This document shows, piece after piece, positions 33,715 to 43,496 of a stretch of DNA of 64,000 bases (its first letter is position 1; each line of letters begins with the position of its first letter). This DNA is from Alphaproteobacteria bacterium (lineage in GTDB: Bacteria > Pseudomonadota > Alphaproteobacteria > Rhodospirillales > Casp-alpha2): the NCBI GenBank assembly GCA_024279135.1, contig JAJRRU010000015.1, forward strand, positions 1 through 64,000, written 5' to 3'. Below the pieces are notes generated by a model. That model did not search any database, was not told where the DNA came from, and was given only the letters and a program-made list of their open reading frames with translations. The translations under genes and the position numbers were made by a program.

Positions 33715-35227
33715 ATCCATTGTCCTTAACCCCGATGATAATGTTGCCATTGTCGTGCGGGCCGTTGCTGGTGGTGAACCACTGGAAATACGGGACATCA
33801 CCGCACTGGCGGATGTTCCCGCTGGACATAAAATCGCCATAGTAAAAATTCCGGTTGGCGAAATTATTCGTAAATATGGTCAGATCATTGGCTTCGCAAG
33901 CTCTGATATCGAGCCCGGCGAGCATGTTCACACCCACAATTGCGCCATGGGTGACTTCGAGCGGGATTATGGTTTTAGCGAAGAGGCACCTATCACCGAG
34001 TTGGTCTCAATGGGTGACCGCCTGAGTTTTCAAGGCTACCGTCGCGCTAATGGCACGATTGGCACACGCAATTATCTGGCCGTTTTAACGTCGGTGAATT
34101 GTTCTGCCAGCGTGGCAAAGTTCATCAGCGAAAGCATGGAAAAATCAGGCATTCTGGAGTCGCATCCGGCCATTGATGGTATTATTCCCGTGGTCCATGG
34201 AACTGGCTGCGGCATGGACAGCGATGGCGCCGGGTTTGAGAATTTAACGCGCACCCTGTCTGGATATGCCGAGCACCCCAATTTAGCCGGGGTCTTGATG
34301 GTCGGACTGGGGTGTGAGGTCTATCAGATATCGCGCTTTATGGAGCTAAATCAGCTTGAAACGACGGAAACCTTTCAAGTGCTGAACATTCAGGAAACCG
34401 GTGGAACTCGCAAGACAGTACAACGCGGTATCGCCATGCTCGAAGAGATGCTGCCCAAAGCGGCCTCGGCACGGCGCCAGACTATTGATGCATCGGAAAT
34501 CACCCTGGCCCTGCAATGCGGTGGATCGGACGGATACTCCGGTATCACGGCCAACCCGGCGTTGGGCCATGCGGTGGATCTGCTGGTGGCACAAGGCGGC
34601 ACGGCGATCCTTTCGGAAACCCCTGAAATATATGGTGCCGAACACCTGTTAACACGGCGCGCGGCGAGCCGGGAAATCGGTGAGAAACTGATAGGTCGCA
34701 TCAACTGGTGGCAAGACTATATGGTGCGTACGGGCGGTAGAATGGACAACAACCCCTCGCCGGGCAATAAAATCGGTGGCATTACAACCATTCTGGAAAA
34801 ATCCCTGGGTGCGACGATCAAGGGCGGCACTTCGGCGCTCAATGGTGTCTACCAGTATGGCGAACGAGTCACAGCCAGGGGTCTGGTCTTCATGGATAGC
34901 CCGGGATACGATCCGGTCTCGGTCACCGGACAGGTCGCATCGGGGGCTAATGTTATCTGTTTTACGACGGGCCGCGGTTCGGTGCTTGGCTGCAAGCCCG
35001 TCCCATCGATTAAGCTCGCCACCAATACCGCCATGTATAGCCGCATGTCTGACGATATGGATATTAACTGTGGCAGTATTATCGATGGCGATGTGAGCGT
35101 TCAGCAAATGGGTCAGGAAATTCTCGATTATATTCTGGCCGTTTCCTCCGGCAAGCCTTCCAAAAGTGAAGTGCTTGGTTTCGGGGGATCGGAATTTGTG
35201 CCCTGGCAAATCGGGGCTGTGATGTGA
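33692..35227 (+). CDS. uxaA: altronate dehydratase family protein (UxaA/GarD)
   Basis: 511 residues. The N-terminal SAF-like part (about 1-100) has DNVAIVVRAVAGGEPLEI and GEHVHTHNCAM, with His residues of the iron site. The long C-terminal part has GTRNYLAVLTSVNCSA, VHGTGCGMDSDG, GLGCEVYQ, LQCGGSDGYSGITANPALG and FTTGRGSVLGCKPVPSIK. UxaA dehydrates D-altronate to KDG in galacturonate breakdown; galactarate or related acids are alternatives in the family. The start is GTG 33692 with AGGAAA 7 bases upstream. It complements uxuA/uxuB so both uronates could converge on KDG. Confidence 0.9.
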   Translation: MNNQIRPKSIVLNPDDNVAIVVRAVAGGEPLEIRDITALADVPAGHKIAIVKIPVGEIIRKYGQIIGFASSDIEPGEHVHTHNCAMGDFERDYGFSEEAPITELVSMGDRLSFQGYRRANGTIGTRNYLAVLTSVNCSASVAKFISESMEKSGILESHPAIDGIIPVVHGTGCGMDSDGAGFENLTRTLSGYAEHPNLAGVLMVGLGCEVYQISRFMELNQLETTETFQVLNIQETGGTRKTVQRGIAMLEEMLPKAASARRQTIDASEITLALQCGGSDGYSGITANPALGHAVDLLVAQGGTAILSETPEIYGAEHLLTRRAASREIGEKLIGRINWWQDYMVRTGGRMDNNPSPGNKIGGITTILEKSLGATIKGGTSALNGVYQYGERVTARGLVFMDSPGYDPVSVTGQVASGANVICFTTGRGSVLGCKPVPSIKLATNTAMYSRMSDDMDINCGSIIDGDVSVQQMGQEILDYILAVSSGKPSKSEVLGFGGSEFVPWQIGAVM

Positions 35228-35231
35228 TGGG

Positions 35232-35252
35232 AGGGTGTAATGCGAACACCCT
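35232..35252. terminator. weak hairpin after uxaA
   Basis: AGGGTGT (35232-35238) pairs with ACACCCT (35246-35252) around a 7-base loop, 4 bases after the uxaA stop. GAAATTTG follows rather than a clean T run, so termination efficiency is uncertain. The remaining 230 bases up to the nucleotidase gene show no gene. Confidence 0.4.
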
Positions 35253-35488
35253 GAAATTTGAATTGACCGGCTGGCTGCCCTGGACGAAGCGGTAAAAACG
35301 AGCAGGCTCGGGCCGTGGATGGCCCCTTAACACCTATGGTGCTGCAATTCCACAACGAATGTCATCTATATCAAGATCAGGCTTCGGCGTCTCTCCTGAG
35401 ACCAGAAGACTAACTCGTTCAGGTGTTTATGCCGGTTGCTTGCGGGGCGTGGTAATAATGGCTAAAACTGGGTTAATGTAGGACTATC

Positions 35489-37063
35489 ATGAACATTACA
35501 AAAACAGGGAAGTTTATTATGACGAAGCCACATTCAACCATATTCAAGGGTTTTTTCTCAAAAAGTTTATCTGCCTTGTCCCTGATCATCGGGCTTTCCG
35601 TTTTTCTCAACGCACCCTTATGGGCCGCGCCACAGACGGTGACGTTCCTGCACACCAATGATATATATGAAATATCACCAAAGGGTGGCAAGGGCGGCAT
35701 GGCACGGCTGGCTTATCTTCTGAATGCAGAGCGCAGTACAGCGTCCCAAGCCATTACCACCTTTGGCGGTGACCTGCTTTCCCCATCGGTTATGTCGGGC
35801 CTGACAAAAGGTGCCCAGATGATCGAAATGCTGAACGCCATCGGTATGGATGTGGCGGTTTTGGGCAATCATGAATATGACTTCGGTCCAGAGGTGTTAT
35901 CGACGCGTGTTGCCGCATCAAAATTTCCCTGGCTGGCCAGCAATGTATTCGATACCGCCGGTAATCAGGCCAATGGCACCAAGGCAACTCATATAATACA
36001 GGTCGGTGAATACAAAATCGGTTTCTTCGGCATTTTAACCCCGGAGACTGAAACATTATCATCACCCGGCCCGGACATCAGGTTTGTTGATGTGGTTGAA
36101 CAGGCAAAAATCTCCGTTGCGGCCCTGAAGGAACAGGGCGCCGATGTGATCGTGGCACTGACACACGTTAATTTCAGCGATGACCGCCTGTTGGCGCGCT
36201 CGGTCAAGGGCATCAACCTCATTCTCGGTGGTCATGACCACGAACCCATTACATTTTTTGAACGCGGCGTGATGATCTTCAAGGCCGGCAGTGATGGCAA
36301 CTATCTGGGTGTGGTGGATCTGGACGTGAACTATGTGGAAAAACGCGGCAAAATGAAACTGGTGCTGGATTTCGGCTGGCGCATGGTATCTGTGCGCGAT
36401 GGTGCCGTAGACAGTGTGGTTCAGGCACAGGTTGATGTCCACGAAGCCAAGCTGAGTAAAGAGCTGGATATCGTTATCGGCTCGACCAGTGTGGAGCTTG
36501 ATACCCGGCGCAGTTCGGTTCGCACTATGGAAACAAATTTTGGTAATCTTATTGCCGAAGCCATCATGGCCAGTGTGGATGCCGATGTTGGCATGAGCAA
36601 TGGCGGTGGTATTCGGGGTGATCGTACCTATGATCCCGGTTCAGAATTAACCCGGCGCGATATTCTCAGCGAACTTCCATTTGGTAACGTGACGGTCAAG
36701 CTCGAACTGAGCGGGGCGGTTCTGCTTGAGGTGCTGGAAAATAGTGTCTCCAAAATCGAAGATAACGCAGGCCGGTTCCCACAAATCGCCGGTATGCGTT
36801 TTGTCTATGACCCGGCAGCACCGAGTGGATCACGGGTCGTCTCAGTTACTGTTGGCGGCAAGCCTCTCGATAGCAATGCAACTTACAGCTTTGCGACCAA
36901 TGATTACAGTGCCGGTGGTGGCGATGGGTTCGCCATGTTGAAATCGGCCAAGCGGTTAATCGATGCCTCGGCGGCAACCTATATGGCGACCGATGTGATG
37001 AATTACATCGAAGCCAAAGGCACCATTGCACCGGCAACCGATGGCCGGATCAGCACACCCTGA
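35489..37063 (+). CDS. secreted 5'-nucleotidase/metallophosphatase (UshA type)
   Basis: 524 residues. A signal peptide (SLSALSLIIGLSVFLNAPLWAAP) directs export. The metallophosphatase domain has FLHTNDIYEI, FGGDLLSPS, GNHEYDFGPE, ALTHVNFSDD and GGHDHEP. The C-terminal substrate domain has ETNFGNLIAEAI, NGGGIRGD and FATNDYSAGGGDGF. Both ATG 35489 (AGGACTATC upstream) and ATG 35519 (GGGAAG upstream) have good ribosome sites. The family strips phosphate from nucleotides outside the cell. The nucleoside importer and salvage operon begins 330 bases downstream, which fits a feeding role. Confidence 0.92.
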   Translation: MNITKTGKFIMTKPHSTIFKGFFSKSLSALSLIIGLSVFLNAPLWAAPQTVTFLHTNDIYEISPKGGKGGMARLAYLLNAERSTASQAITTFGGDLLSPSVMSGLTKGAQMIEMLNAIGMDVAVLGNHEYDFGPEVLSTRVAASKFPWLASNVFDTAGNQANGTKATHIIQVGEYKIGFFGILTPETETLSSPGPDIRFVDVVEQAKISVAALKEQGADVIVALTHVNFSDDRLLARSVKGINLILGGHDHEPITFFERGVMIFKAGSDGNYLGVVDLDVNYVEKRGKMKLVLDFGWRMVSVRDGAVDSVVQAQVDVHEAKLSKELDIVIGSTSVELDTRRSSVRTMETNFGNLIAEAIMASVDADVGMSNGGGIRGDRTYDPGSELTRRDILSELPFGNVTVKLELSGAVLLEVLENSVSKIEDNAGRFPQIAGMRFVYDPAAPSGSRVVSVTVGGKPLDSNATYSFATNDYSAGGGDGFAMLKSAKRLIDASAATYMATDVMNYIEAKGTIAPATDGRISTP

Positions 37064-37397
37064 TAACGTGAACAGCAACGAATGGACCGCGAGGCATCAT
37101 TCGTTGCTGCATCGTTACAAGCCCTCAACAATATGGTATTATGGCACCACCTTGCGGGCGCAAAGCCGCTGGTGAGAGCCACCAGAGGGATGTTGACTTA
37201 AACCAGCGGGCTGATAAATTGAAAAAAAATCGTATGGAATAATTCACCGAACGTTTTATAGACCTGCACCCTGACAGGGGGGGTACGTACAGGTATGAAT
37301 CATATAGCCTCATGGCTTGAACAACATGTCTTGCAGGCATGGTTGTTACGTGTTGGATGCCTTGACAGTTCTGATGGAAATTGTCGAAGGGTCGCCT
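37064..37397. promoter_or_regulatory. intergenic region with hairpins before the nucleoside operon
   Basis: CAGCAACGAATG (37073-37084) pairs exactly with CATTCGTTGCTG (37098-37109), 7 bases after the nucleotidase stop: a probable terminator or mRNA-end stem without a T run. Two further small stems follow, TTGCG/CGCAA (37152-37163) and CTGGTG/CACCAG (37169-37185). They lie in what may be the leader of the deoC operon. I do not recognise a known riboswitch. No gene is supported here. Confidence 0.5.
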
Positions 37398-38357
37398 ATG
37401 GTTAGCAAATTCAAACGCAACCCCGGAACACGGCTGAATATGGACCTGGTGGACGCCATTCAGGTCAACCGGAGTGCGGTCGAACGGCGTGCCCAGACCT
37501 TGTCTGGACGGCGAAGTGTGAAAAAACAGTGGCAGGCGGCGTGGTTGTTAAAGGCCCTGAGCTGTATCGATTTAACCACCTTGTCGGGTGATGATACTCC
37601 TGAGCGGGTGCGCCGGTTGTGTGCCAAGGCCATGAACCCGCTGAGCCCTGATATTCTGGCTGCTTTGGGTCTGGAAAATACCAAACTCACCACGGGTGCG
37701 GTCTGTGTCTATCACAACATGATAGGCCCGGCGCTCGAAGCCCTGAACGGGGCGGCCTTGCCCGTGGCGGCTGTTTCAACAGGGTTTCCGGCCGGGCAAA
37801 CACCGATGGACATCAAATGTGCGGAAATTGAAAAATCGGTCGCTGCCGGGGCCTCTGAAATCGACATCGTGATATCTCGGCAATACGCCCTGAACGGTGA
37901 CTGGAAGGCATTATATGATGAGACCAAAGCCTTTCGCAAAGCCTGCGGGCGGGCCCATATGAAAACAATTCTGGCTACCGGAGAGCTAAAGACCTTGCGC
38001 AATGTTGCCCGGGCTTCGGCTGTATGCATGATGGCGGGCGCTGATTTTATCAAAACGTCTACCGGCAAAGAGCCGGTAAACGCCACCTTGCCTGTGTCGC
38101 TGGTGATGGTTCGCATGATCCGCGATTATCACCAACGGACCGGGCATTATGTCGGTTATAAACCGGCTGGCGGTATCAGCACGGCGAAGGATGCCCTGAG
38201 CTATCTGTTTTTAATCAAGGAAGAACTGGGCCGGCGCTGGCTTGAACCCGATCTGTTTCGATTTGGCGCGTCCAGCCTGCTGGGCGATATCGAGCGCCAG
38301 TTAAGTCATTATATCACCGGCTCGTATGCCGCCAGTTACCGACAAGCGATGGCTTGA
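37398..38357 (+). CDS. deoC: deoxyribose-phosphate aldolase
   Basis: About 319 residues, of the longer alphaproteobacterial type. It splits 2-deoxyribose-5-phosphate into glyceraldehyde-3-phosphate and acetaldehyde. SCIDLTTLSGDDTPERVRRLC is the usual start of the barrel, with VSTGFPAGQTP, EIDIVIS, IKTSTGKEPVNATL (Schiff-base Lys) and VGYKPAGGIST (second Lys). The start at 37398 (MVSKFKRNPG) has GAAGGG 6 bases upstream; ATGs at 37317 and 37374 lack one. First gene of the nucleoside operon; the aldehyde dehydrogenase that would use the acetaldehyde follows. Confidence 0.94.
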   Translation: MVSKFKRNPGTRLNMDLVDAIQVNRSAVERRAQTLSGRRSVKKQWQAAWLLKALSCIDLTTLSGDDTPERVRRLCAKAMNPLSPDILAALGLENTKLTTGAVCVYHNMIGPALEALNGAALPVAAVSTGFPAGQTPMDIKCAEIEKSVAAGASEIDIVISRQYALNGDWKALYDETKAFRKACGRAHMKTILATGELKTLRNVARASAVCMMAGADFIKTSTGKEPVNATLPVSLVMVRMIRDYHQRTGHYVGYKPAGGISTAKDALSYLFLIKEELGRRWLEPDLFRFGASSLLGDIERQLSHYITGSYAASYRQAMA

Positions 38358-38386
38358 GGAAATGGCTTAGGAAAATGGGTTAGGAA

Positions 38387-40765
38387 ATGAGTGTGATAGA
38401 ATTAATGGGCACCATGGAATATGGCCCTGCACCGGAAAGTGCCGATCAGGCTCACGCCTGGCTTGATAGCCACGGTCGCGCGTTTGGGCATTTTATCAAG
38501 GGTGGCTGGAAAATATCTCAGCGGGCAAAATCCTTCAAGACCCGTAACCCGGCCACCGGTCAGGTTCTCGCCACCATTTCTCAGGGCGATCGCGGTGATG
38601 TGGACGCGGCGGTCAAAGCGGCGCGCAAGGCACAGAAAGGCTGGGCTGGCCTGGGCGGTCATGGCCGGGCGCGTCACCTTTATGCCCTGGCCCGACAGGT
38701 TCAGAAACACGCCCGCCTGCTAGCCGTGCTGGAGACCCTCGATAACGGCAAACCCATTCGTGAAAGCCGCGATATTGACGTGCCGCTGGTCGCCCGGCAT
38801 TTTTATCATCACGCCGGATGGGCGCAACTGATGGAAAGTGAATTTCCTGATCACGTTCCGCTCGGTGTGATCGGTCAGATCGTGCCCTGGAATTTCCCCA
38901 TGCTGATGCTGGGCTGGAAAATAGCCCCGGCACTGGCGGCCGGTAATACGGTGGTTCTGAAACCGGCGGAATATACCTCGTTGACGGCGCTGCTGTTCGC
39001 CGAGCTGTGTGATGAGGCGGGCTTGCCGCCGGGTGTCATCAATATTGTTACCGGCGATGGTCGAACCGGCGAAATGATCGTCAATCACAAGGACATCAAC
39101 AAGATAGCCTTTACCGGTTCCACGGATGTGGGCCGTCTGATCCGCCAGCAAACAGCCGGCAGTGGCAAAAAACTGACATTGGAGCTGGGCGGCAAGTCTC
39201 CCTTTATCGTTTTCCCCGACGCCGATCTGGACAGCGCGGTTGAAGGCGTGGTCGATGCCATCTGGTTTAACCAGGGCCAGGTTTGTTGTGCCGGTTCCCG
39301 GTTGCTGGTCCAGGAAGGTATCCAGAAAATCTTCATCACCAAGTTAAAGGCGCGTATGGAGAAATTGCGGATCGGCGACCCCATGGATAAATGTATCGAC
39401 ATGGGGGCGATAATCGATCCGGCGCATCACAAACAAATTGATAAACTTGTTAAGACCGGTGTGCGCGAGGGTGCAACCCTGTGGCAGCCTGATTGTGCCT
39501 TGCCGAAAAAGGGCTGTTTCTACCGGCCTAGTTTGCTTGAAAACGTCACGCCATCGTCCACGGTTGCCCAGCAGTAAATCTTCGGGCCTGTGTTGTGTGT
39601 CACCACATTTCGCACCCACGATGAGGCCATCGAGCTGGCCAACAATACACGCTTCGGCCTGGCCGCCAGTATCTGGAGCGAAAACATCAACCTTGCCCTG
39701 GATGTGGCCCCGGCCCTGAAGGCCGGTGTGGTGTGGATCAATACCACCAATCAGTTTGATGCTTCGGTTGGGTTCGGAGGCTACCGAGAGTCTGGATTTG
39801 GCCGTGAGGGTGGTCGTGAAGGCATGTTTGAATATATCAAACCGGCCTTTGAAACATCCTTGCGCCCCGTGGCAAAGAGCACGGTTGGAAAATCCAGGCG
39901 CAAAAAACCCACCGGAACCGCCCTCAACCGTACACCGAAACTTTATATCGGCGGCAAACAGGCCCGCCCCGACAGTGGTTATAGCCGCGCCGTATATGGT
40001 GCCGATGGAACTCACCTCGGCGATGTGGGTGAGGGTAACCGCAAGGATATCCGCAACGCCGTCGAGGCCGCGCTCAAGGCTGTTACCTGGGGTAAGGCTT
40101 CGGCCCATAACCGGGCTCAGGTACTGTATTATATTGCCGAAAACCTGTCGGCGCGGGCAGCAGAGTTTGCCGCGACCCTGCAGGCCATGACGGGCCAGAG
40201 TTCGCGTCTCGCCCAGCGCGAGGTCGAGGCCACCATTGCCCGGCTGTTCAGCTACGGTGCGTGGGCCGATAAATACGATGGTGCGGTTCATTCACCGCCG
40301 ATGCGTGGTGTAGCGCTGGCCATGAACGAGCCTCTGGGTATTATTGGCATTGCCTGTCCCCAAGCGAACCCACTGTTGGGGCTGGTCTCGTTAATCGCCC
40401 CGGCAATTGCCATGGGCAACCGCGTGGTTGTTATTCCGTCAGAGGTTTATCCATTGGCTGCGACGGATTTTTATCAGGTGCTTGATACGTCGGACCTGCC
40501 GGGTGGTGTGGTTAACATAGTAACGGGCGGGTGCGAAGACCTGGCAAACACCCTGGCCAGCCACGATCAGGTCGATGGTATCTGGTATTTCGGTTCTCGA
40601 TCGGGAAGTGCCGAAATAGAAAAATTATCCGCGCGAACTATCAAGCGTTGTTGGGTCAATAATGGCCTGGAACGTGATTTCTATATCCCTCAACTAGGCG
40701 AGGGGCGGGAGTATTTACGCAATGCCACCCAGGTCAAGAATATATGGATACCTTATGGAGAATAG
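38387..40765 (+). pseudogene. double-length aldehyde dehydrogenase interrupted by one TAA codon
   Basis: Two open pieces in the same frame, 396 and 395 codons, are separated only by TAA at 39575-39577. The joint reads TVAQQ, stop, IFGPVLCVTTF; the family has EIFGPV, so GAA to TAA is one base change. The lost Glu is the residue that binds the nicotinamide ribose. The first part has VPWNFPMLMLGWK, LELGGKSPF and GQVCCAGSR with the catalytic Cys. The second completes this domain (GYRESGFGREGG) and adds a second, degenerate ALDH domain. Such 790-residue proteins often sit beside deoC and probably oxidise its acetaldehyde. No second mutation is visible, so decay is recent or the codon is a sequencing error. 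Confidence 0.85.
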
Positions 40766-40842
40766 CCTTGGCCTGAGAAAGGGGCTTTCCCTGATGTTAT
40801 ATACCAACTAGATTTTATTATTATCAATATAAGGAGTATACG

Positions 40843-41841
40843 ATGAAATTTTTACTTAAAGTGGTTGCCGTGGGCGCCATGTTGTTAACAACGTTTGGCG
40901 CCAGTGCTGCCGAATTTAAACCGGCTGTGGTTTTTGACATGGGTGGTAAATTTGATAAATCCTTTAACCAGTCTGTGTTCGCCGGGGTGGAAAAATTTCG
41001 TAAGGAAACGGGTATCAAGTATCGGGAATTTGAAGTTACCAACGAGACCCAGCGTGAACAGGCCCTGCGCAAAATGGCCCAACGTGGTCATTCGCCTATT
41101 ATCGGCGTTGGTTTCGCACAAGCCCCCGCCATCAAGGATATCGCCACGGAATACCCCGACCTGAAGTTTGCCATTATCGACAGTGTTGTGGACCTGCCAA
41201 ATGTCCAGTCGTACATCTTCAAGGAACAGGAAGGTTCTTACCTGGTTGGTGTTCTGGCGGCTATGGCGTCCAAGACCGGCAAGGTCGGTTACATCGGCGG
41301 CATGGATATTCCCATGATTCGCGCCTTTGGTTGCGGTTATGAGCAGGGTGCGCGCATGGCTAATCCCAACATCGAGGTAATTCACAATATGACGGGCAGT
41401 ACGCCATCGGCCTGGAACGATCCGGGTCGGGGTTCCGAACTGTCCAAAGGCCAGTTTGATCGCGGCGTTGATGTGATCTATGCCGCAGCAGGCGGTACGG
41501 GCGTTGGTGTTTATCAGGCAGCCAAGGATTCCGGCAAACTTGCCATTGGCGTTGATTCCAACCAGAACCACCTGCATCCCGGCACCATGCTGACATCCAT
41601 GCTGAAACGCGTCGATGTGGCCGCCTACAACACCTTTAAGTCAGCCATGGACGGCACCTGGAAAGCGGGCATCTACAATTTGGGCCTGAAGGAAGATGGT
41701 GTTGGCTGGGCGCTTGATGAGCACAACAGGGCACTAATTACACCGGCCATGGAAGCCAAGGTTGAACAGATCAGGGCCGATATTATTGCCGGCAAGATAG
41801 CCGTGCATGACTACCGTACTGATAACAAGTGTCCCAAGTAA
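40843..41841 (+). CDS. BMP-family nucleoside-binding protein of an ABC importer (PnrA type)
   Basis: 332 residues. A signal peptide (LLKVVAVGAMLLTTFGASAAE) without a lipobox Cys makes it soluble in the periplasm. PAVVFDMGGKFDKSFNQSVF is the family's opening motif (FDxGGxxDxSFN), with PIIGVGFAQAP, GMDIPMIRAFGCGYEQGA and IYAAAGGTGVGVYQAAKD. BMP/PnrA proteins bind purine and pyrimidine nucleosides, which agrees with the salvage enzymes downstream. The ribosome site AAGGAG precedes the ATG by 8 bases. Confidence 0.93.
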   Translation: MKFLLKVVAVGAMLLTTFGASAAEFKPAVVFDMGGKFDKSFNQSVFAGVEKFRKETGIKYREFEVTNETQREQALRKMAQRGHSPIIGVGFAQAPAIKDIATEYPDLKFAIIDSVVDLPNVQSYIFKEQEGSYLVGVLAAMASKTGKVGYIGGMDIPMIRAFGCGYEQGARMANPNIEVIHNMTGSTPSAWNDPGRGSELSKGQFDRGVDVIYAAAGGTGVGVYQAAKDSGKLAIGVDSNQNHLHPGTMLTSMLKRVDVAAYNTFKSAMDGTWKAGIYNLGLKEDGVGWALDEHNRALITPAMEAKVEQIRADIIAGKIAVHDYRTDNKCPK

Positions 41842-41860
41842 GTTATGACGGCTTAAAACC

Positions 41861-43495
41861 ATGTCTGATATGATTTCAGACACAGCTACGCAGGATGGTT
41901 TGGCGGGTGAATCCCCGACGAACCATCTTGCGTTGGCTATTGAATTAAAGAATATCAATAAATCCTTCGGTGCTGTTCGGGCCAACAAGAATGTAAATTT
42001 GCCTGTTGTTGCGGGCACAATTCACGGTATCGTCGGCGAGAACGGGGCTGGAAAATCAACCTTGATGAGCATTCTGTACGGCTTTTACGAAGCCGACAGG
42101 GGCGAAGTGTTTATCGCCGGCAACAAGGTCCGCATCGACTCTTCGAAAGCCGCCATCAAGGCCGGCATCGGCATGGTGCATCAACATTTTATGCTGGTCG
42201 ATACATTCACCGTGCTCGAAAATATCATGCTGGGGGCGGAATCCTCGCCTCTGATTAGCAACAGCGCTATCGAAGCTACCTCAATATTGGAGCATTTGGC
42301 CGATAATTATGGCTTGCATGTGAGATTGTCGGCTATCACCGGAACGTTACCGGTGGGCGAACAGCAACGGGTCGAAATTCTAAAGGCGCTCTATCGACGT
42401 GCGCGTATATTGATCCTGGACGAGCCGACCGGTGTGTTGACCCCAAGCGAAACAGATCAGTTATTCGAGGTTCTGAAAGCCCTGAAAAATGAAGGTGTCA
42501 CCATTTTGCTGATCACCCACAAACTGCGCGAGATTATGGCGATCACCGATTGTGTTTCCGTCATGCGCCACGGCGAAATGATTGCCCATCGCAAGACATC
42601 GGAGACCAGCAAGGAAGAACTTGCCGAATTAATGGTCGGCCGCAAGGTATTTGACAGCCTTAACCGGCCTGCCGAAAAAATCGGTCCGGCCTCTGTGGTG
42701 GTGGAAAACCTGACCGTATTAAGCTCCCAGAATGTACCCCTGGTCGATAATATCAGCTTTCAGGTCAGGGCTGGAGAAATTGTCGGCATTGCCGGGGTCT
42801 CGGGAAATGGTCAGAGTGAACTGCTCGACGTGCTGAACGGAATTCGCCCCGTTGATCAGGGACGCATCGTGATCAATGGTCGCGAGATTACACCAGACCA
42901 CCCCTTTGACCCGGCCGAAGCACGCACGCTCAAGATAGCCCATGTGCCCGAAGATCGGCACCGGATGGGTCTGGTAACTAAGTTCGACGCCCGGGAATCC
43001 ATCATTCTGGGTTACCAGCGCCTGACCCGATACAACCCCGGCATGTTGCTTGATCAACAAGTCGTCAACGATGAATGCAACCGCTTGATGGCGTTGTTCG
43101 ATGTGCGACCCCACCAGCCTGAAATTAAATCGGCCAACATGTCCGGTGGTAACCAGCAAAAATTGATTCTGGCGCGTGAAATTGATAAGGCGCCAACTGA
43201 ATTGTTTGTCGGTCAGCCGACCCGTGGCGTGGATATCGGGGCCATCGAATTTATTCATGAACAATTGCTGGATCTGCGTGATACCGGCTGCGCCATACTG
43301 ATGGTTTCCGTGGAACTGGATGAGATTATGCAGTTAAGTGACCGTATTATTGTGATGTTTGAAGGCCGTATCGTCGCCGATATGGCCCGCGAGGAGGCCG
43401 ACATCAAGACTTTGGGCCTGATGATGGCCAATGCCCATGATACCACCGACGCGGACCACGGCGCCCAAGCGACAAGCTCGGCGGGGGAAAGTTAA
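41861..43495 (+). CDS. nucleoside ABC transporter ATPase with two nucleotide-binding domains
   Basis: 544 residues, tandem ATPase of the sugar/nucleoside type. The first domain has Walker A GENGAGKSTLMS, signature LPVGEQQRVEILKAL and Walker B ILILDEPTGVLT. The second has GVSGNGQSELLDVL in place of a P-loop Lys-Thr/Ser, the normal degenerate form, then VPEDRHRMGLV and MSGGNQQKLILAREI. Family use is import of nucleosides with BMP-type proteins (NupA, YufO). It starts 19 bases after the binding-protein gene. Confidence 0.93.
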   Translation: MSDMISDTATQDGLAGESPTNHLALAIELKNINKSFGAVRANKNVNLPVVAGTIHGIVGENGAGKSTLMSILYGFYEADRGEVFIAGNKVRIDSSKAAIKAGIGMVHQHFMLVDTFTVLENIMLGAESSPLISNSAIEATSILEHLADNYGLHVRLSAITGTLPVGEQQRVEILKALYRRARILILDEPTGVLTPSETDQLFEVLKALKNEGVTILLITHKLREIMAITDCVSVMRHGEMIAHRKTSETSKEELAELMVGRKVFDSLNRPAEKIGPASVVVENLTVLSSQNVPLVDNISFQVRAGEIVGIAGVSGNGQSELLDVLNGIRPVDQGRIVINGREITPDHPFDPAEARTLKIAHVPEDRHRMGLVTKFDARESIILGYQRLTRYNPGMLLDQQVVNDECNRLMALFDVRPHQPEIKSANMSGGNQQKLILAREIDKAPTELFVGQPTRGVDIGAIEFIHEQLLDLRDTGCAILMVSVELDEIMQLSDRIIVMFEGRIVADMAREEADIKTLGLMMANAHDTTDADHGAQATSSAGES

Positions 43496-43496
43496 A

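Noticed and set aside
39344-40291. 315-codon minus-strand frame opposite the aldehyde dehydrogenase
   Set aside because: Shadow of the ALDH coding strand; it also spans the in-frame stop region without any known motif.
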